Notes: generated from the letters alone by a model not told the origin. 10,538 bases of DNA from Treponema sp. UBA3870 (GCA_002392275.1 DGGQ01000185.1:1-10538), one strand, 5' to 3'; counted from the first letter of the stretch, positions 1-8,300 are shown. Numbers and translations are program-made.

Positions 1-1821
1 GATGTTGTAGACAAGTTTGTTGAAGCCTGTGCAAAGAACGGTATTGACGTTTTCCGTATTTTTGATGCCTGCAACGACCCACGCAACCTTGAACGCGCTA
101 CAAAGGCCGCTAAAAAGACCGGCAAGCATGTTCAGATGGCAATTTCTTATGCCGTAACTCCTTACCATACAATAGAAAAATATGCAGAGCTTGCAAAGAC
201 TTATGCAGAATTTGGAGCAGATTCAATCTGTATTAAGGATATGTCCGGTTTGCTTAAGCCTTATGTTGCTTATGACCTTGTAAAGGCTGTAAAGAAGGCT
301 TGCGACCTTCCTGTAGAAATCCACACTCACTCAACGACAGGACTTTCTGTTGCGACCGAGCTTAAGGCTGCCGAAGCTGGTGCCGATGTGCTTGACACTG
401 CAATTTCATCAATGGCCATGGGAACTTCCCACTCACCAACTGAAACCATTGTCGAGATGCTGAAGAACACGGACCTTGACACAAAGCTTGACACCCAGGC
501 TCTCCTTGAGATTGCCGCATACTTCCGCGAAGTCCGCACACACTATGCATCCCTTGAATCAAAGTTCCTTGGCGCCGACACACGCATCCTTCTTTCACAG
601 GTCCCAGGCGGAATGCTCTCCAACCTTGAGAACCAGTTGAAGCAGCAGGGAGCGGGAGACAAGATGGATGATGTTCTTGCCGAGCTTCCAAAAGTCCACA
701 AGGATGCCGGATATGTTCCTCTCGTTACACCGACCTCACAGATTGTTGGAACACAGGCCGTAATGAATGTTCTGATGGGCCGCTACACAACAATGACACA
801 GGATTTCAGAAACCTCATCACAGGTAGATTCGGAAAGCTCCCGACCGATGCTAACCCGGATCTTGTAAAGAAGGCTCTCGAACAGAACAAGATGGATGCC
901 GTTGTCACATGTCGCCCTGCCGATTTGATGGAACCGGAGTGGGACAAGATGGTTGCCGAATCAAAGGAAAAGGGTGGAGACGGTTCTGACGAGGACACTC
1001 TTACTTATGCTATGTTCCCGAATGTTGCGCCAAAGTTCTTCGCTGAACGTTCAAAGGGTCCTGTCGATGCAAAAGCCACATTCGGAATCAAGCCTGCCGC
1101 ACCTGCCGCTGAAAAGAAAGAAAACAAGGGTGGCTCATACACAATCACGGTAAACGGAACCGCATACAATGTGACATCCGGTCCTGCGGGAGACAATATG
1201 AGCGTCAACGTAAACGGCGTTCCATACAATGTTACATTCGGAGCACCTGGAGCCGCGCCTGCTGTTTCCGCTGCACCTGCCACTTCGCCAACTGCTTCTG
1301 TTTCTGGCGGTGTTGATGTTAAGGCACCTGTCGCGGGTACATTGCTCAAGCAGTGTTTCTCAAACGGAACAAAGGTAGAGAAGGGACAGACCGTAATCAT
1401 AATCGAGTCCATGAAGATGGAGCTTGAGGTTAAGGCTCCTGAGTCTGGAAGCATAACATACACAGTACCTGCCGGAACCCAGATTACAAGCGCCCAGACC
1501 ATCGCGAAGATTGGTGGGGTCGCTTCTGCTCCAGCTCCTGTTGCCGCCCCAACTCCTGTCTCTGCTCCAGCTCCTGTGACACCAGCTCCTGCCGCTGCTC
1601 CAAGTGGTTCAGGAAAACCTGTCAAGGCTCCTGTTGCCGGTGTGTTCCTTAGGACTGCCGTAAGCGAGGGTGCGAACGTTGGTGCGAACGACACGATTAT
1701 TGTCATCGAGTCAATGAAAATGGAACTGGAGATTAAGGCCGGTGCTTCCGGAAAAGTTCATTTCCTGGTTTCCGCCGGTTCACAGATTGCAAGCGGACAG
1801 CCTGTTGCTGAAATCTGCTAG
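1..1821 (+). CDS. oadA: Oxaloacetate decarboxylase alpha subunit, 5'-truncated by window, two biotinyl domains
   Basis: This subunit transfers the carboxyl group of oxaloacetate to a biotin carried on its own C-terminus, the first step of the Na+-pumping decarboxylase. The reading frame is open from base 1, so the N-terminus lies outside the window; comparison with recalled Vibrio OadA numbering suggests about 99 residues are missing. Counting residues from base 1, the carboxyltransferase domain shows GIDVFRIFDACND near the start, the metal-site lysine K79 (CIKDMSG) and H108/H110 (IHTHSTTG). GGMLSN (203-208) and PTSQIVGTQA (244-253) mark the conserved pyruvate carboxylase/OadA domain. Two hairpin-like repeats follow (YTITVNGTAYNV 380-391, MSVNVNGVPYNV 400-411). 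Two biotinyl domains follow at 439-505 and 540-606, joined by an Ala/Pro-rich linker, with target lysines K472 and K573 in ESMKMELE. A single biotinyl domain is usual, so the full protein (about 705 aa) is longer than the usual 590-600. oadB follows after 15 nt. Confidence 0.95.
   Translation, partial: DVVDKFVEACAKNGIDVFRIFDACNDPRNLERATKAAKKTGKHVQMAISYAVTPYHTIEKYAELAKTYAEFGADSICIKDMSGLLKPYVAYDLVKAVKKACDLPVEIHTHSTTGLSVATELKAAEAGADVLDTAISSMAMGTSHSPTETIVEMLKNTDLDTKLDTQALLEIAAYFREVRTHYASLESKFLGADTRILLSQVPGGMLSNLENQLKQQGAGDKMDDVLAELPKVHKDAGYVPLVTPTSQIVGTQAVMNVLMGRYTTMTQDFRNLITGRFGKLPTDANPDLVKKALEQNKMDAVVTCRPADLMEPEWDKMVAESKEKGGDGSDEDTLTYAMFPNVAPKFFAERSKGPVDAKATFGIKPAAPAAEKKENKGGSYTITVNGTAYNVTSGPAGDNMSVNVNGVPYNVTFGAPGAAPAVSAAPATSPTASVSGGVDVKAPVAGTLLKQCFSNGTKVEKGQTVIIIESMKMELEVKAPESGSITYTVPAGTQITSAQTIAKIGGVASAPAPVAAPTPVSAPAPVTPAPAAAPSGSGKPVKAPVAGVFLRTAVSEGANVGANDTIIVIESMKMELEIKAGASGKVHFLVSAGSQIASGQPVAEIC
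1315..1818 (+). repeat. Tandem duplicated biotinyl-domain coding segments in oadA
   Basis: Two diverged in-frame copies of a roughly 67-codon biotinyl domain lie at 1315-1515 and 1618-1818. Both contain KAPVAG near the start and ESMKMELE at the biotin turn, with lysine codons at 1414-1416 and 1717-1719, exactly 101 codons apart. The 34-codon stretch between them encodes an Ala/Pro linker typical of swinging-arm proteins. The copies differ at many positions (EVKAPESG versus EIKAGASG), so this is an old duplication or domain acquisition, not a recent tandem copy error. Confidence 0.9.
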
Positions 1822-1836
1822 GGAGCGAGGAACAGT

Positions 1837-3276
1837 ATGCCAGTTTCAAAAGCTGAAAAAAATAAAAAGATAGCCCTGATTATGATTGCCATTCTCGCGA
1901 TTGCGGGAGTGATGTCAGTGTTCACAAAGACTTTTGCCCAGGACTCTGCAAGCTCAGTCCAGACCACCGGTATGGACCATGTGATCAAGGGAACCGAGGA
2001 CTGGAACGGAAAGCACGACATCTCCGTGAAGGATTTCTTCGTGAACATCGGGAAGTCCACCGGAATCTATAAAATGATTCACAGGGCGACCGAAGAGGAA
2101 ATTGCTGCCGAGAATGCTGAAAAAATTGCTAAGGAACAGGCCGAAAGCTCTGACCCGTTCGCAGGAAAAAAGGCTCCCGGATGGCAGTATCTTGTTATGA
2201 TACTCGTGGGCTTTTTGATTATCTATCTTGCGGCGGGACGTGGATTTGAGCCTCTGCTTCTGATTCCAATTGGATTTGGAACCGTGCTTGTCAACATACT
2301 TGGAGCAGGAATGGGTGACGGACCGGATGGAATGTTGCACATAATCTACAAGGCCGGAGTCGGAAACGAGTTCTTCCCAATGCTCATCTTCATGGGAATT
2401 GGAGCCATGACAGATTTTGGTCCGCTGATTGCAAATCCAAAGACCGCATTGCTTGGTGGAGCCGCACAGTTCGGAGTGTTCTTCACATTGTTCGGTGTCG
2501 CGCTTATGAACCTTATTCCGGGACTCAACACCGACTACAATATCATGCAGGCGGCGGCAATCGCGATTATCGGTGGTGCGGACGGTCCTACGTCAATCTA
2601 CGTATCAGCAAAACTTGCCCCGGAACTCATGGCGGTCATTGCGGTCGCTGCGTATTCATATATGGCTCTCGTCCCGATGATTCAGCCACCAATCATGAAG
2701 CTCCTTACGACCAAAAAGGAAAGGCTAATCCACATGGAGCAGCTTCGTCCGGTAAGCAAGACAGAAAGAATCCTGTTCCCTTTGGTCCTTCTTGTGATTA
2801 CCATTCTCCTTCTTCCACCGGCAGCCCCGTTGATTGGTATGCTCGCGTTCGGAAACTTTGTAAAGCAGGTCGGAAGTGTCCAGCGTCTTTCAAAGACAAT
2901 GGAGAACGAGATGATGAACATAGTCTCAATCCTTCTTTCGCTTGGAGTAGGAAGTCAGATGACACCGGAAAAGATTATGAACGGAAAATCATTCGGAATC
3001 ATAGTCCTTGGTCTTGTGGCATTCGCAGTTGCAACCGCGGCCGGAATCCTCATGGCAAAACTTATGAACGTATTCCTCCCGAAGGACAAGAAAATCAATC
3101 CGCTCATTGGTTCGGCTGGAGTTTCGGCAGTTCCTATGGCGGCCCGAGTTTCAAACAAGGTTGGACAGGAATGTGACCCGTCAAACTTCCTTCTGATGAA
3201 CGCAATGGGACCAAATGTCTCCGGAGTAATCGGAACGGCAATAGCCGCGGGTGTTTTCATAGCGACTTTCGGATAA
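1837..3276 (+). CDS. oadB: Oxaloacetate decarboxylase beta subunit, Na+-translocating membrane protein
   Basis: This is the integral membrane subunit that decarboxylates carboxybiotin and exports Na+. The ATG follows GGAG and GAGG motifs at 1822-1830, and the gene sits 15 nt after oadA. The residues I recall as functional in Klebsiella OadB (D203, Y229, N373, G377, S382, R389) are all present with matching spacing as D249 (GGADGPT), Y275, N421, G425, S430 and R437 (GVSAVPMAARVS). The core starts near residue 67 (FFVNIGKSTGIYKM) and continues at GFEPLLLIPIGFG (136-148). The protein is 479 aa against about 430 for the family. The extra length is an N-terminal stretch with a basic start, a hydrophobic segment (about 12-29) and a possible signal-peptidase site after TFA (32-34), plus a charged insert (about 84-112) before the first core membrane helix. 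No OadG gamma subunit lies in the window; it may be upstream. Confidence 0.95.
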   Translation: MPVSKAEKNKKIALIMIAILAIAGVMSVFTKTFAQDSASSVQTTGMDHVIKGTEDWNGKHDISVKDFFVNIGKSTGIYKMIHRATEEEIAAENAEKIAKEQAESSDPFAGKKAPGWQYLVMILVGFLIIYLAAGRGFEPLLLIPIGFGTVLVNILGAGMGDGPDGMLHIIYKAGVGNEFFPMLIFMGIGAMTDFGPLIANPKTALLGGAAQFGVFFTLFGVALMNLIPGLNTDYNIMQAAAIAIIGGADGPTSIYVSAKLAPELMAVIAVAAYSYMALVPMIQPPIMKLLTTKKERLIHMEQLRPVSKTERILFPLVLLVITILLLPPAAPLIGMLAFGNFVKQVGSVQRLSKTMENEMMNIVSILLSLGVGSQMTPEKIMNGKSFGIIVLGLVAFAVATAAGILMAKLMNVFLPKDKKINPLIGSAGVSAVPMAARVSNKVGQECDPSNFLLMNAMGPNVSGVIGTAIAAGVFIATFG

Positions 3277-3282
3277 TACAAT
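3254..3282 (+). promoter_or_regulatory. Candidate sigma70-type promoter inside the end of oadB
   Basis: A -35 candidate TTTTCA (3254-3259, 4/6 to consensus) is separated by exactly 17 nt from a -10 candidate TACAAT (3277-3282, 5/6). The predicted transcription start is about 3289-3290, just beyond the oadB stop, and the discriminator (CCGCCC) is GC-rich. In Escherichia coli such discriminators are typical of stable-RNA promoters; whether that holds here is unknown. GATAAT at 3272-3277 is an overlapping alternative -10. The position fits initiation of the structured RNA that follows. Confidence 0.45.
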
Positions 3283-3288
3283 CCGCCC

Positions 3289-3523
3289 GGACCCCATGGC
3301 AGGCACTGGACAATCCAAAATTTCAGTACTTGCCAAAAGTCCGCAATTTCGCAGTAGTTTTTACAGCACGAATACTTGCAAGAGATTGCATGAACTTGCT
3401 GATTAAAACTTCCTGTGCTAGTCAGCTGGTTCCAGGCTTCGGGTGGTAGGGAGTCAGTATCTGCATAGATGGTTCTGGCTCCCAATGTTGCCCAAAAGCA
3501 CTGGACCGTGGGTCTAGTTTTTT
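3289..3523 (+). ncRNA. Candidate structured small RNA of unknown family (or structured oadB 3' UTR)
   Basis: This roughly 235-nt stretch has no convincing reading frame but is rich in inverted repeats. I see by eye: hairpin A, GGC-ACTG (3302-3308) with CAGT and GCC (3324-3334); hairpin B, GCAA (3343-3346) with TTGC (3376-3379), TTCG (3348-3351) with CGAA (3369-3372) and inner GTA/TAC; hairpin C, GCTGATT (3398-3404) with AGTCAGC (3420-3426); and hairpin D, GGGAGTCAG (3449-3457) with CTGGCTCCC (3475-3483), capped by ATCT/AGAT around GCAT. A possible end-to-end helix joins GACCCCATGG (3290-3299) with CCGTGGGTC (3506-3514), leaving one bulged C. A promoter precedes it and an intrinsic terminator ends it. 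I checked for hallmarks of tmRNA, RNase P, SRP RNA and the cobalamin riboswitch and found none. A transcribed 3' UTR of oadB is the main alternative. Confidence 0.5.
3500..3523 (+). terminator. Rho-independent terminator after oadB / candidate sRNA
   Basis: CTGGACC (3501-3507) pairs with GGTCTAG (3511-3517) around a 3-nt GTG loop, with one G-T wobble. A3500-T3518 extends the stem to 8 bp, and a run of T (3518-3523) follows directly. It lies 224 nt past the oadB stop, which is far for an ordinary operon terminator and fits better as the 3' end of a separate RNA. It would also stop oad read-through before fliG. Confidence 0.8.
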
Positions 3524-3780
3524 CTTGTCTCCGATTTTTTGGGGAAGATGATTGGGGGCATTTTTTTCGCTCCAGAGTTTAAGCACATTGAAAGGAATGA
3601 CCGTGTTTTTTTGATTTTCAGTCTTGGCTTGGTCTTGTTTTTTCTGTTCAGGCTGTAGATGTCCATTTGCATATCCTTTGTAATAACTTTTGCTTAAATA
3701 TCGGAATTTTTTACTTAAATTTTAGCTTATTTTCAATTTTTTTTAATTTTTTCTTCTTTTTTGCATTTTCTACTATAAAT
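3524..3780. other. T-rich intergenic stretch with helically phased T-tracts
   Basis: No convincing gene lies here. T-runs of 4-8 bases recur, and from 3707 to 3769 their centres fall near 3709, 3721, 3731, 3740, 3749, 3759 and 3767, about 8-12 bp apart. Phased A/T tracts are known to bend DNA, and A/T tracts just upstream of a -35 box can act as UP elements. The run ends about 12 bp before the candidate fliG promoter, so a role in its strength or regulation is a reasonable inference. Confidence 0.6.
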
Positions 3781-3808
3781 TTGCCCTTGATAATCCGTCG
3801 CATATAAA
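3781..3808 (+). promoter_or_regulatory. Candidate promoter of the fliG-peptidase operon
   Basis: TTGCCC (3781-3786) and TATAAA (3803-3808) are separated by 16 nt and match the sigma70 boxes at 4/6 and 5/6. Transcription would begin near 3815-3816, only about 6-7 nt before the ATG at 3822, leaving almost no 5' UTR and no room for a Shine-Dalgarno site. A second TATAAA-like box occurs about 30 bp upstream (around 3773) and could give a longer leader. Confidence 0.5.
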
Positions 3809-3821
3809 ATAGAATGGCTTT

Positions 3822-5318
3822 ATGAATTTAAATGATTACAGGCTGAATGCCTATAACAGAACAAAAAGAACTTCCGCGAAGGAGACCCAAAAGACTGCCG
3901 GTGGTGAGTCGGAAGACCAGAAGGCTGTCGTCTACACTCCCGTTTTTGAAAAAATCAGCAGAAAGCAGGAAAAAACCCCTGCCGAAAAAAAATCGCCAGA
4001 GGAAATACAGAGGGCATTCAGACAGAGCCTTGACAGGGCGATTGCGGCCCAAAAAAATGTGTCCACACGTGCCCCCGCGCAAAAACAGAGTTCCGGACCC
4101 ATCGAGGGGGATGGGGGACCAAAATATTCGACAAAAAAGAATCTCGCCAAGGGAAGCGATATAAAATCAGCTGAGGACAAAAAAGCAGAGGAAACCGCCC
4201 GTCTTGCCGCAAAAAATGGAGCGTGGTTTGAAAAGAAAAACACAACCGAGGAGGAAGTGAAGGAGGCCGCGTCCAGACTTACATCCGGTGGACTGATAAT
4301 GGTCCCGGAGCAGGAAAAAAAGGAAGGCGAAAAGGAAAGCATCTACCGGCGTGTTGCGAAGTTTCTGGTGGTCATTGGAATCGACGAGGCCGCAAAAATC
4401 CTTCCGCATCTTACCGAGGAGCAAACCGAAAAAATTATCCCGGAGATTGCGTCAATACGCTACGTCAGTCCCGAGGATGCCAGCGCGGTAATCGAGGAAT
4501 TCAAATCACTCCTGACAAAAGCAAGGGAGTCCGGTGGAGTTGATACCGCACGGACAATACTTACAAAGGCCTATGGAAGCCAGAAAGCTAACGAGGTTCT
4601 TGCGAAGGTCGTAAAACATCCGAACGGAAAACCATTTGACTATCTTTCCGACGCTGATGCCGAGCGGATAGGAATCCTTTTGGACGGGGAAAGTGCTGCT
4701 GTCCAGGCCCTGGTTCTTTCTCAGATTGAACCACAGAAGGCGGCCAAGATAATCAACAGGATGGATACGGACGTAAAAACCGATGTCATAATGCGTCTCG
4801 CAAAAATGCAAAGCGTATCTCCGGAGGTTCTTGAAAACCTGAGCAAAAGTCTGCACGACAAAATGATGACACAGAACACAGCCAACTCCCGGAATCTGGA
4901 TGGAAGGACCGCTCTCGCGCAGATTCTTAAACGCATGGACCCTTCTGCGGAGTATTCAATAATCGCAACACTCAGCGAGGAAAACCCCGAGCTTGGTGCG
5001 GATTTGAGGCGGCGGCTGTTCACCGAGGACGATGTTATTGGCTGCGACGACCGCTACATGCAGAAAAAGCTCCACGACATGACGGATGCGGACCTGGTAA
5101 TCCTTCTGCGCGGTAAGAATGATGAATTCCGTGAAAAGATTTTCAAAAATGTGTCCAAGAACAGGGCACAGATTATTGCTGACGAGGAAAGGCTTAAGGA
5201 ATACATACTCAGGTCGGACAGCGAAAGAATAACGTCCCAGTTCTATGCGGATTTGAGACGTGCTTGGGAAGTCGGGGAGCTTGTCATAAAAGGACGTGAT
5301 GATGAGGAGTATGTCTGA
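3822..5318 (+). CDS. fliG: FliG-family flagellar switch protein with long N-terminal extension (FliG paralogue)
   Basis: FliG is the rotor protein that links the MS ring to FliM and engages the stator. Residues 175-268 resemble the FliG N-domain (VAKFLVVIGIDEAAKILPHL, then GGVDTARTIL at 238-247). Residues 270-348 resemble the middle domain (PFDYLSDADAERI). Residues 360-490 resemble the C-domain, with the acidic DDR motif at 409-411 and FREKIFKNVSK at 436-446. The motifs usually seen as EHPQ and MFxF are replaced here (DGESAA near 288-293 and LFTE at 399-402), so FliM contact or hinge behaviour may differ. Residues 1-172 are an extra charged, Lys/Glu-rich, probably disordered region; ordinary FliG has about 330-350 residues. 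Spirochaetes are known to carry two FliG proteins, and this one is not next to fliF or fliH, so it is probably the FliG1-type paralogue. The stop overlaps the next start (TGATG). Confidence 0.8.
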   Translation: MNLNDYRLNAYNRTKRTSAKETQKTAGGESEDQKAVVYTPVFEKISRKQEKTPAEKKSPEEIQRAFRQSLDRAIAAQKNVSTRAPAQKQSSGPIEGDGGPKYSTKKNLAKGSDIKSAEDKKAEETARLAAKNGAWFEKKNTTEEEVKEAASRLTSGGLIMVPEQEKKEGEKESIYRRVAKFLVVIGIDEAAKILPHLTEEQTEKIIPEIASIRYVSPEDASAVIEEFKSLLTKARESGGVDTARTILTKAYGSQKANEVLAKVVKHPNGKPFDYLSDADAERIGILLDGESAAVQALVLSQIEPQKAAKIINRMDTDVKTDVIMRLAKMQSVSPEVLENLSKSLHDKMMTQNTANSRNLDGRTALAQILKRMDPSAEYSIIATLSEENPELGADLRRRLFTEDDVIGCDDRYMQKKLHDMTDADLVILLRGKNDEFREKIFKNVSKNRAQIIADEERLKEYILRSDSERITSQFYADLRRAWEVGELVIKGRDDEEYV

Positions 5319-8300
5319 TGAAAAAAGGTGATTTGTACAAGGGTTTCCGTGTCCTGGAGACCGTTGACTGTGTAAAGGACTGTGACGCTCCCGGAATCTG
5401 GTTGAGGCACGAACGGACCGGCATGGAGGTTTTCCACGTCCTCAAAAATGATGATGAGAATCTGTTTGCCTTTGTGTTCAGGACCCCGGCGGAAAACAGC
5501 ACCGGTGTTGCCCATATCATGGAACACAGTGTCCTCTGCGGATCTGAAAAATATCCATTGAGGGATCCGTTCACAAGACTTTCAAACCAGAGTCTGGCTA
5601 CATATCTTAACGCATTTACAAGCCCGGACTACACGGCGTATCCTTCAAGCTCACTTGTGCGGGCGGACTATTTCAACACATTCTCGGTCTACGCGGACGC
5701 AGTGTTTTTTCCGCTGCTCAGGGAGGAGGTCTTTTTGCAGGAGGGCCACAGGATTGAGTTTGACGAAAAATCCAGACCGTCAATACAGGGTGTGGTCTAC
5801 AACGAGATGAAGGGAAAATATTCATCCTACGAGTCCGTGGTTTCCGAGAACATAGACAAGGTTGTTTTTGCCGGAACAAGGTATGTGAACGATTCTGGCG
5901 GCGACCCTATGGAGATTCCGTCACTCAGCTACAAAGATTTCAAGGCCTTCCACAAAAAGCACTACGGGCCGGCGAACTGTCTCCTGTTTTTGTATGGAAA
6001 CATCCCGACCGAGGATCAGCTGGATTTTATCGACAAAAATGTTCTTTCGCGGATAAAAAATCCGGGAAGGAGAATCAAATATTCTTCATGCAGGGTGGAC
6101 GCTGAGCTTCCAAAAAAAGTCAAAATCTACGGACCGGCAAATGAGAGTGAGACAAAGAATTCTGTTTTCTGCGCCTGGAAACTGGACTTCCCCGAAATCC
6201 CGATGAAAGAGCTTCGCATGGAGCTGACGTTTTTGAACAATCTGCTCTGGAATTCCGATTCCGCACCGATCACAAGGGCGTTGATGGAGAGCGGGCTTGG
6301 TGATGACATTGCGCCGCAGACCGGGATGACGTTGACCCTGCAGTGCCACAATGCTGTATGCGGTCTTAGGGGTGCCGACCCGAAGGATGCCACGAAGATT
6401 CGTTCCGTGATTTTTGGTTCCCTTGAAAAACTTTGTCGTGAAGGGCTTGGACCCAACATGCTTGAGAGGGTCTGCATGGCATTCGACTTCTACAACCGTG
6501 AAATCAGCAGAAACGGTGGACCTCAGGGGCTTGTCATGCTCAGAAGATGTCTGCGTGGATGGGTTTACGGTGAAAAGCCTTGGGAATCACTGGAACTTTT
6601 CAGCGACTTCAAAAAACTTAGGGACCGCCTGCGCAGTAATCCGGACTATCTTTCGGAAATGGTCCACAGGTATTTTCTTGACAACAAGTCATGCACGCTG
6701 ATTACCGCCGGACCCTCACAAAAATGGCTCGACACCCGCGCTTCAACCGAAAAGAAAAATATCGCCAGGGAGCTTGGAATACTGACAAAGGAGACCGCGC
6801 TCAAAAAATTGGACAGGATGCTTTCCTTCCAGAAAAAAGTTGAGGGACCTGAGGAGGAAAAACTTATCCCGCGCATAACGCTTGACCAGCTTGATTCAAA
6901 GGCATGGGACTGTCCGACAAAGATTTCCGAAATAAATGGCATACAGCTGTTCACAAACACGGAGCCGACCAACGGGATAATCTATTTTGACCTGTGCTTT
7001 GCAATAGACGGCCTGAGTTCTGCTGAATACAGATACGCCGGGATGGTGGCTGGTTCATGCACCGATGTCGGCTGGAAAAATGTTTCCTGGAGCGAGGGAA
7101 ACGACATGCAGCTCTATCTGACCGGGAACATTTTTGGACACACCGAGTCCCATGCCATGCCGGTTGTCAACAAAAGAAATCCAGACGCGGACTACGTTGG
7201 GCGGGACTGGATGATTGTGTCCTTTGCCGTTCTCGAGGATAAGATTGCGGACACTCTGGACATGGTTTCCGATATGCTTACCACCGTTGACTATTCCGAT
7301 TCCGAAAGAATGATGGACTTGGTTCGTTCCGCCGTCAATTCCGATACATCAAGTTTTGCATCCTACGCCGGACAGTACGCGCTCTACCGTTCGAAGAGAA
7401 AGGCCAGCAGAAGCGACACCCTCAGGGAACTTTGGAGCGGTCTTACAGCGTCGTACACCTGCATGGAGCTTTCACATCTGGAGCCAAAAAAGGTCTGCTC
7501 AATAATGCGCTCGGTTCTGAAAAAGATTCTGAAGGGCGGCTCCATTCTGCACATAACGTCAAACGCGGATGGAATCAGGAAGACCAAAAAGCTGCTCCCG
7601 GGTTTTATAGAAAAAATGCATCTCGTTCCACTGGGAAAGCGTCCCGGGGTAAATGAAAAAAAACTTCTTGCGCTGACGGAGCTTCCGGGCGAGATTGTAA
7701 ATCCACCGTCCCGAAAAAAAATGGACGCGGATTTTGTGGACGAGCTTGTGCTGATAAATGGAACTGTCGGAACCGTGTACTCAAGTTTCGCTTCATCGGA
7801 GTATGGCGAGAAAAATGTTTCGGCGGAATATGTCCTTTGCCACAGCCTGTCCAACAGCGAGCTTTGGGACCTAATCAGGATGAAGGGAGGTGCTTACGGT
7901 GTTAGAATCCATCCGAATCCCCTTTCTGCCTTGACCGCCTACGGAACATACCGCGACCCCAAGCCGTTTGAGTCAGCCCATGTGATTAGGCAGGCACTTG
8001 CAGATTCTGCGGACCGTGTTTATTCGGACGAGGAGACGGAGAAATCGATAATCGGTCGTTATGCGGTTCTTCTTGATCCCGTGGTCCCATCCGAAAAGGG
8101 CGAGATTGCTTTTTCCGCTGTACTGCAGGGACGGAACATAAGCGACATGAAAAAATCGGTCAGGAGACTGTTTTCTGTAAAAAGCCGGGACATGCACAGC
8201 GCGGCCAAAAGATTCAGTGAAAATGCCTCCATTCCAGACGATAGATTCGCGACTGTAATTTTTTGTCCAAAATCTCTATTTTTGCCGAAAAATAAAGAAA

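Noticed and set aside
1005..1706. Long minus-strand frame of 233 codons opposite oadA.
   Set aside because: It is the antisense of the Ala/Pro-rich linker and biotinyl region, where biased codons keep the opposite frame open.
3296..3406. Short + strand frame of 36 codons starting MAGTGQSK.
   Set aside because: It has no ribosome binding site and lies within strongly self-complementary sequence, so it is better explained as RNA.
2955..3485. Minus-strand open frame of 176 codons running from the intergenic region into the end of oadB.
   Set aside because: Its downstream two-thirds is the antisense shadow of oadB, and the rest is the hairpin-rich region. The protein has no plausible start context or family.
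3303..3506. Direct repeat GCACTGGAC at both ends of a 195-nt interval, considered as a target-site duplication of a small mobile element.
   Set aside because: The interval has no terminal inverted repeats, and the right copy is accounted for as a terminator arm.
3289..3523. Cobalamin riboswitch, considered because of GGCACTGG and AGTCAG-like pieces.
   Set aside because: The GGGAAGG box and the usual order and spacing of conserved boxes are missing, and the element ends in its own terminator about 300 nt before the next gene.
3514..3666. Minus-strand 50-codon frame starting with MDIYSLNRK, preceded by AAAGGA.
   Set aside because: The Lys-rich composition follows from T-tracts on the + strand, no family is recognisable, and it overlaps the end of the terminator region. 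It is possible but unsupported.
3814..3825. Mini frame ATG GCT TTA TGA overlapping the fliG start (and a similar one at 10130-10147 before clpB).
   Set aside because: Any ATG followed by A creates TGA in the +1 frame, so the overlap is trivial. The clpB mini frame also begins within its own Shine-Dalgarno site.
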